NCBI RefSeq assembly: GCF_000262305.1
Contig: NC_017910.1
Span: 2,046,001 to 2,110,000 of the forward strand
DNA length: 64,000 bases
Direction: 5' to 3'
DNA from: Shimwellia blattae DSM 4481 = NBRC 105725
GTDB taxonomy: Bacteria > Pseudomonadota > Gammaproteobacteria > Enterobacterales > Enterobacteriaceae
How positions within the stretch are numbered: the stretch's first letter is position 1; the number at the start of each line of letters is the position of its first letter. Under the pieces are notes generated by a model that did not search any database, was not told the origin of the DNA, and saw nothing but the letters and a program-made list of their open reading frames with translations. A program made the position numbers and the translations under genes. Of the stretch, positions 60,535 through 64,000 are shown piece by piece.

Positions 60535-62046
60535 TTAGTCGAGGGTGACCAGCGACCTCATAATGCGTTTAAACAGCTGCATGCGGGTGCGCATAAAGCG
60601 GTTTTCCACCCGCAGACCCGCCCGGGAATTGAGGCCGATGCGTAACATGCGATCCCGGTGTTTAATGCAGGCGGGCCAGTTCAGCGGCCCTTCCAGTTGC
60701 CGGTGGTGGGTATCTGCCACGGTGGCAAACTGAACCCAGTAGTCGGCCACCTGGCGGGCAAAGGCCAGATCGCGCCCGTTAACGTACTGGCACGCCGGTG
60801 GCGTTGTCGCCAGGGTATCAAAGACATAGGGCACTTCGTTGCCATGCCATGTGCCGTGGGGGTAGGTTTCCCTCTCCGCTTCGGCCACATAATCAAACCA
60901 GTAGCGCCAGCAGGGCTGCCCCTGGCGCTGCTGGGCCTGCATCGCCACAAATCCCATGGTGGTAAAGGCCATATCCCGGCACAGCTGGCGCCCCAGCTCC
61001 AGATCGTTACTGACCCCCGGATACAGCAGGCGGATAAGCCCCAGCCCCAGGCGGCGCTCACGGCGCATCCGCTGGATTTGCGCCTCCAGATCCACCCCGA
61101 ACCAGGCCATAACGCTGGCCTCATCACTGTTGCTGCCAATCATCAGCGGCAGCGGGTGCTGGCGGGCGGCGAGAAACGTCTCCAGCATGGGTTCCGGCAG
61201 GATCTGGTCACCGCAGATAGGCACCGGGCCGGTGGTGAGTGGCGCAGGCAGGTTGATCAGCTGCTGCGCCGGTATGGCGCGCAATTGCGCGAGTGTGGCC
61301 TGCTCCAGGCCAAAGTGCGCCCCCAGGGCGCTGGCCTTACGGGCGGCGGCAGCGGCGGGCAGATCCGCAAGTGTATAGGCGCTTTGCACGATGGCCTTAT
61401 GAAACAGCCCCCTGGCCCGGGGGGATGCCATCAGCGACAGGACGCTGCGCGCCCCGGCCGACTCGCCAAACAGCGTGATATTGTGGGCATCGCCCCCAAA
61501 GGCGGCAATATTGTCCTGTATCCAGCGCAGGGCGGCTATCTGATCGCTCAGCCCGAAGTTATACAGCGCCTCTCCCTGCTGCTCTTCCGCCAGTGCCGGG
61601 TGGGCGAAAAACCCCAGCTGACCCAGCCGGTAATTGACGGTAACCACCACCGCCCCGCGCCGGGCAAGGGATTTCCCCTCATAGGGCGGCAGGCTGGCGG
61701 CCCCGATGGTGTAGCCGCCACCGTGCAGCCAGACCATAACCGGCAGCGGCCTATGATGCTCCCGGGGGCGCCAGATATTAAGGTAGAGACAATCTTCCGA
61801 GAACGGCCCCGGATCGCCCCCGCCCAGGGTCTGGCAGCTTTCACGATCCTGCCAGCAGGCGGGGCCGAAGGTGTCGGCCACGAAGGGGGTATCCCGGCGG
61901 ACCGGCGGGCGCGGCGCCCGCCAGCGCAGCTCGCCCACTGGCGGGGTTGCGTAGGGGATACCGCGCCACAGGGCGATATCCTGTTCAATAATGCCGATGA
62001 TAGTCCCCTGCGCCAGAGTGACGACCGGCACGTTCTGCTGTTCCAT
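60535..62046 (-). CDS. Type-B carboxylesterase
   Basis: A 503-residue alpha/beta hydrolase that cuts carboxylic esters. The nucleophile is Ser196 in LFGESAGARSVLSLM; the oxyanion hole HGGG is at 108-111; the family N-terminus WRGIPYATPPVGELRWRAPR and EDCLYLNIW are present; a late GTWHGNEVPYVF holds the histidine. No signal peptide is seen. E. coli has no such gene between opgD and ydcJ. The substrate is unknown; similar enzymes act on p-nitrobenzyl and carbamate esters. The 289 bp between it and opgD hold no feature I recognise. Confidence 0.93.
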   Translation of the reverse strand: MEQQNVPVVTLAQGTIIGIIEQDIALWRGIPYATPPVGELRWRAPRPPVRRDTPFVADTFGPACWQDRESCQTLGGGDPGPFSEDCLYLNIWRPREHHRPLPVMVWLHGGGYTIGAASLPPYEGKSLARRGAVVVTVNYRLGQLGFFAHPALAEEQQGEALYNFGLSDQIAALRWIQDNIAAFGGDAHNITLFGESAGARSVLSLMASPRARGLFHKAIVQSAYTLADLPAAAAARKASALGAHFGLEQATLAQLRAIPAQQLINLPAPLTTGPVPICGDQILPEPMLETFLAARQHPLPLMIGSNSDEASVMAWFGVDLEAQIQRMRRERRLGLGLIRLLYPGVSNDLELGRQLCRDMAFTTMGFVAMQAQQRQGQPCWRYWFDYVAEAERETYPHGTWHGNEVPYVFDTLATTPPACQYVNGRDLAFARQVADYWVQFATVADTHHRQLEGPLNWPACIKHRDRMLRIGLNSRAGLRVENRFMRTRMQLFKRIMRSLVTLD

Positions 62047-62086
62047 CTGTTTCTCCCGCTAACGCTACCTGCCAAGCGTACCGGGT

Positions 62087-63427
62087 TTACAGCAGACCGC
62101 AACGTTGTTTACTGCGATCTTCTTCGCGCTGATACAGGGTGTATTCGTTGTAGACCGGGCAGCCGAGCGCATATTCGAAGCTGTTCTGGCTGCTCTGCCC
62201 GGCGCTGAGCGTATAGCTTTCAATGCCAAGGCTGGCACAGATATTCGCCGCCGCGCTGAGCGGCAGAAAATCTTCATAAATGATGGGGCGGGCCTCCAGC
62301 CAGCCGCGCCGGATCAGCATTTGCGGGTCGTCCGTGCACAGGATGGTGCGCCGGTTGCTTTCGCCCTGGGGGGTCAGCCGGTAGCGGAAGTACGCCAGCT
62401 GCTGCTGTTGCAGCAGCTCTGCCGTGTCGGGAAAGCGGGTAAACACCTGCTGGAGCCGTAACTGGTGGCTGACATTATCAGTGGCGCTGCCCGCCTCCTG
62501 TAACAGGGCGTCGTACAGCGCCCGCCCTTTTGGGGTCAGCGCCATGCCCCGCTGCTCCACGGCACCAAACCGGGCCCGGCGCACCCCCGCCTGATCGCCG
62601 AACAGCACCGGCTCCCGGGGGGCACGAAAACCGGTCTGGCGGATCAGCAGGGGCAATATTCTGCGCGGCGGCCCTTCAATAATCGCCCGGGGCTCCAGGC
62701 CATATTCCGGCATCAGCGCCTGTACCCGGTCAATGTCCAGGGTGCGCGGGGCCAGGTGCGTAATGTGGCAGCCATGAAAGCAGACCACATCGGCCAGTAG
62801 CGGGTGGTACTGGCTCAGCGCCTGCCAGGCAGAGTGCCCCACCTGCGCGCGATGCTGCCAGCTAAAGAGCCCGAGGATTTCGGCAATAAATGCCCGGGCC
62901 TGGTCGTGATCAAAGCCGCCGGTGGCCTCATGCTGATCCAGCAGGGCCCGGCAGCGACGGCTGAAAATATCCCGGGAGGCGAGAAGATCGGTAACCCGGC
63001 GGCGCACCGCGGTATCGGTGATAAGCTCCGGGCGCAGCAGCGCGGTAAACACCCGGAACGGATTGCGCCGCAGCGCCAGTTCATCCACCGGGCGAAATGC
63101 CGTGGCGTGGGCAGGCACCCCCGCCACCGAGAGATCATAATACCCGACCGGGAACATCCCCATCACCGCAAAGATACGCCGCAGCAGCGCCAGCTCCTGC
63201 CAGGTGCCCACCCGTATTGCCCCGTGGCGCTCGACATTCAGCCGGGACAGCTCATCGCTGTTTACCAGTTGCTCATGGAGCGTGCTGTTGCGCTCCAGCA
63301 CCGCCAGGTTGACGTCTGCCACCAGCTCCAGCAATGCACCGTACTGGGGAACTTCCTGCTGATACATAGCCGATATTGCCTGAGCAAAAAGCTCACGCAC
63401 CTCATCCGCCGTTATTATCCGGGCCAT
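62087..63427 (-). CDS. ydcJ: YdcJ (DUF1338) dioxygenase-family protein
   Basis: A 446-residue protein matching E. coli YdcJ over its full length (ITADEVRELFAQAISAMYQQ, NVERHGAIRVGT, VVCFHGCHITHLAPRTLDID, QRGMALTPKGRALYD). The DUF1338 family includes 2-oxoadipate dioxygenase/decarboxylase (HglS) of the lysine catabolic route, with metal-binding His/Glu in segments such as ERHGAIR and FHGCHITHL. The substrate in enterobacteria is not established. It is divergent from ydcI. Confidence 0.92.
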   Translation of the reverse strand: MARIITADEVRELFAQAISAMYQQEVPQYGALLELVADVNLAVLERNSTLHEQLVNSDELSRLNVERHGAIRVGTWQELALLRRIFAVMGMFPVGYYDLSVAGVPAHATAFRPVDELALRRNPFRVFTALLRPELITDTAVRRRVTDLLASRDIFSRRCRALLDQHEATGGFDHDQARAFIAEILGLFSWQHRAQVGHSAWQALSQYHPLLADVVCFHGCHITHLAPRTLDIDRVQALMPEYGLEPRAIIEGPPRRILPLLIRQTGFRAPREPVLFGDQAGVRRARFGAVEQRGMALTPKGRALYDALLQEAGSATDNVSHQLRLQQVFTRFPDTAELLQQQQLAYFRYRLTPQGESNRRTILCTDDPQMLIRRGWLEARPIIYEDFLPLSAAANICASLGIESYTLSAGQSSQNSFEYALGCPVYNEYTLYQREEDRSKQRCGLL

Positions 63428-63634
63428 AGTCTTCTGCTTTCAGGTTGCCTTGCTGCAAAGCGTAGATAACCGGAGATCCCGGCGCGGGAAGAATCTGTTT
63501 TTTGTGATCCCGATGGCGGGATAAGTTAACTATCAAGGTGTTGCCGCTTAAATGTTAATAAAATTTTGCAATGCAGTTATCATAATTTAACAGTACCACT
63601 TGTTTCACCTGCGGGGCTGCTTTAAACAATAGCC

Positions 63635-64000
63635 ATGGAAAAAAATGTTCTGTTTAATCAGCGCATTCGCTTGCGCCACCTACATACCTTTGTCGCTGTT
63701 GCTCAGCAGGGGACGCTCGGACGGGCCGCAGAGACGCTGAATCTCAGCCAGCCTGCCCTGTCCAAAACCCTCAATGAGCTGGAGCAGCTGACCGGCACCC
63801 GCCTGTTTGAACGCGGCCGACTTGGCGCGCACCTGACCCTGTCTGGCGAGCAGTTTCTGACCCACGCGGTTAAAGTGCTCGACGCCCTCAACCATGCGGG
63901 ACAGGCGCTGCATAATCCGCCCCGGGGCCCTTCGGAAGTGGTGCGCATTGGCGCGCTGCCGACCGCCGCACTGGGGATCCTGCCGCCGGTTATTGGCCAG
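63635..64000 (+). CDS. ydcI: LysR-type regulator YdcI, 3' end outside the window
   Basis: The first 122 codons of a LysR regulator: MEKNVLFNQRIRLRHLHTFV, helix-turn-helix GTLGRAAETLNLSQPALSKT, then the linker and the first strand of the effector domain (VVRIGALPTAALGILPPVIG). It matches E. coli YdcI closely. In enterobacteria YdcI binds its own and ydcJ-side promoters; here the 207-bp divergent interval is AT-rich and would hold those sites. Confidence 0.93.
   Translation, partial: MEKNVLFNQRIRLRHLHTFVAVAQQGTLGRAAETLNLSQPALSKTLNELEQLTGTRLFERGRLGAHLTLSGEQFLTHAVKVLDALNHAGQALHNPPRGPSEVVRIGALPTAALGILPPVIGQ

Noticed and set aside
60658..62208. 516-codon open frame opposite the carboxylesterase
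   Set aside because: The esterase frame has the full catalytic motif set; this frame has none.
1..64000. Insertion sequences, CRISPR arrays, prophage genes or rRNA
   Set aside because: No transposase, integrase, array or rRNA segment is recognisable in the window.

Overview
The window is a 64 kb chromosomal segment of a GC-rich member of the Enterobacteriaceae. Most genes are close homologues of the E. coli terminus region from ydbK through ttcA-dbpA-zntB, mppA-mpaA-ycjG-tpx, narU-narZYWV, nhoA, patD-ydcVUTS and rlhA-tehAB-ydcK-rimL-opgD-ydcJ-ydcI. Blocks are rearranged and carry insertions absent from E. coli at these positions. Codon use is GC-rich and genes are tightly packed. The genus cannot be fixed from sequence alone; a non-Escherichia enterobacterium such as Shimwellia or a relative is plausible.

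Layout. 0-5 kb: 3' part of nifJ, a second methionine aminopeptidase coupled to a ParD-like gene, and a tRNA-Lys(CTT). 5-10 kb: a YodC-like gene, a Fur-controlled RyhB small RNA, a three-subunit FAD/Fe-S/triheme membrane sugar dehydrogenase operon and a CigR-like gene. 10-19.6 kb: ttcA, dbpA, the anaerobic small RNA FnrS with its FNR box, zntB, a His/Gly-rich lipoprotein, the murein peptide recycling set mppA-mpaA-ycjG, tpx and yncE. 19.9-28.1 kb: nitrate transporter narU and the complete nitrate reductase Z operon. 28.2-29.3 kb: small membrane or secreted ORFs. 29.3-36.8 kb: the 3-(3-hydroxyphenyl)propionate operon mhpABCDFE with divergent mhpR. 36.9-38.3 kb: an AT-rich island with a remnant of an M23-type effector coupled to a probable periplasmic immunity gene. 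38.4-43 kb: nhoA, an XRE-cupin regulator divergent from mnaT, ydcY, a YbdG-type mechanosensitive channel, two very small ORFs and a FumD-like gene. 43-48.5 kb: patD with the YdcSTUV ABC transporter. 48.7-53 kb: a GNAT enzyme, a thioesterase, and an nfrB-nfrA pair in which NfrA is cut to about a third. 53.2-64 kb: rlhA, tehBA, ydcK, rimL, opgD, a type-B carboxylesterase, ydcJ and the 5' end of ydcI.

Systems. Several units deal with oxygen and iron status: NifJ, NarZYWV/NarU, FnrS, RyhB and YncE. The mhp operon converts hydroxyphenylpropionate to central metabolites. The FAD dehydrogenase would oxidise a sugar or polyol in the periplasm and pass electrons through cytochrome c. The least ordinary parts are the RyhB copy beside yodC, the ParD-like/Map2 module with three phased operator repeats, the effector remnant with a retained immunity gene, the truncated NfrA beside an intact c-di-GMP-type NfrB, and a predicted leaderless XRE-cupin regulator.
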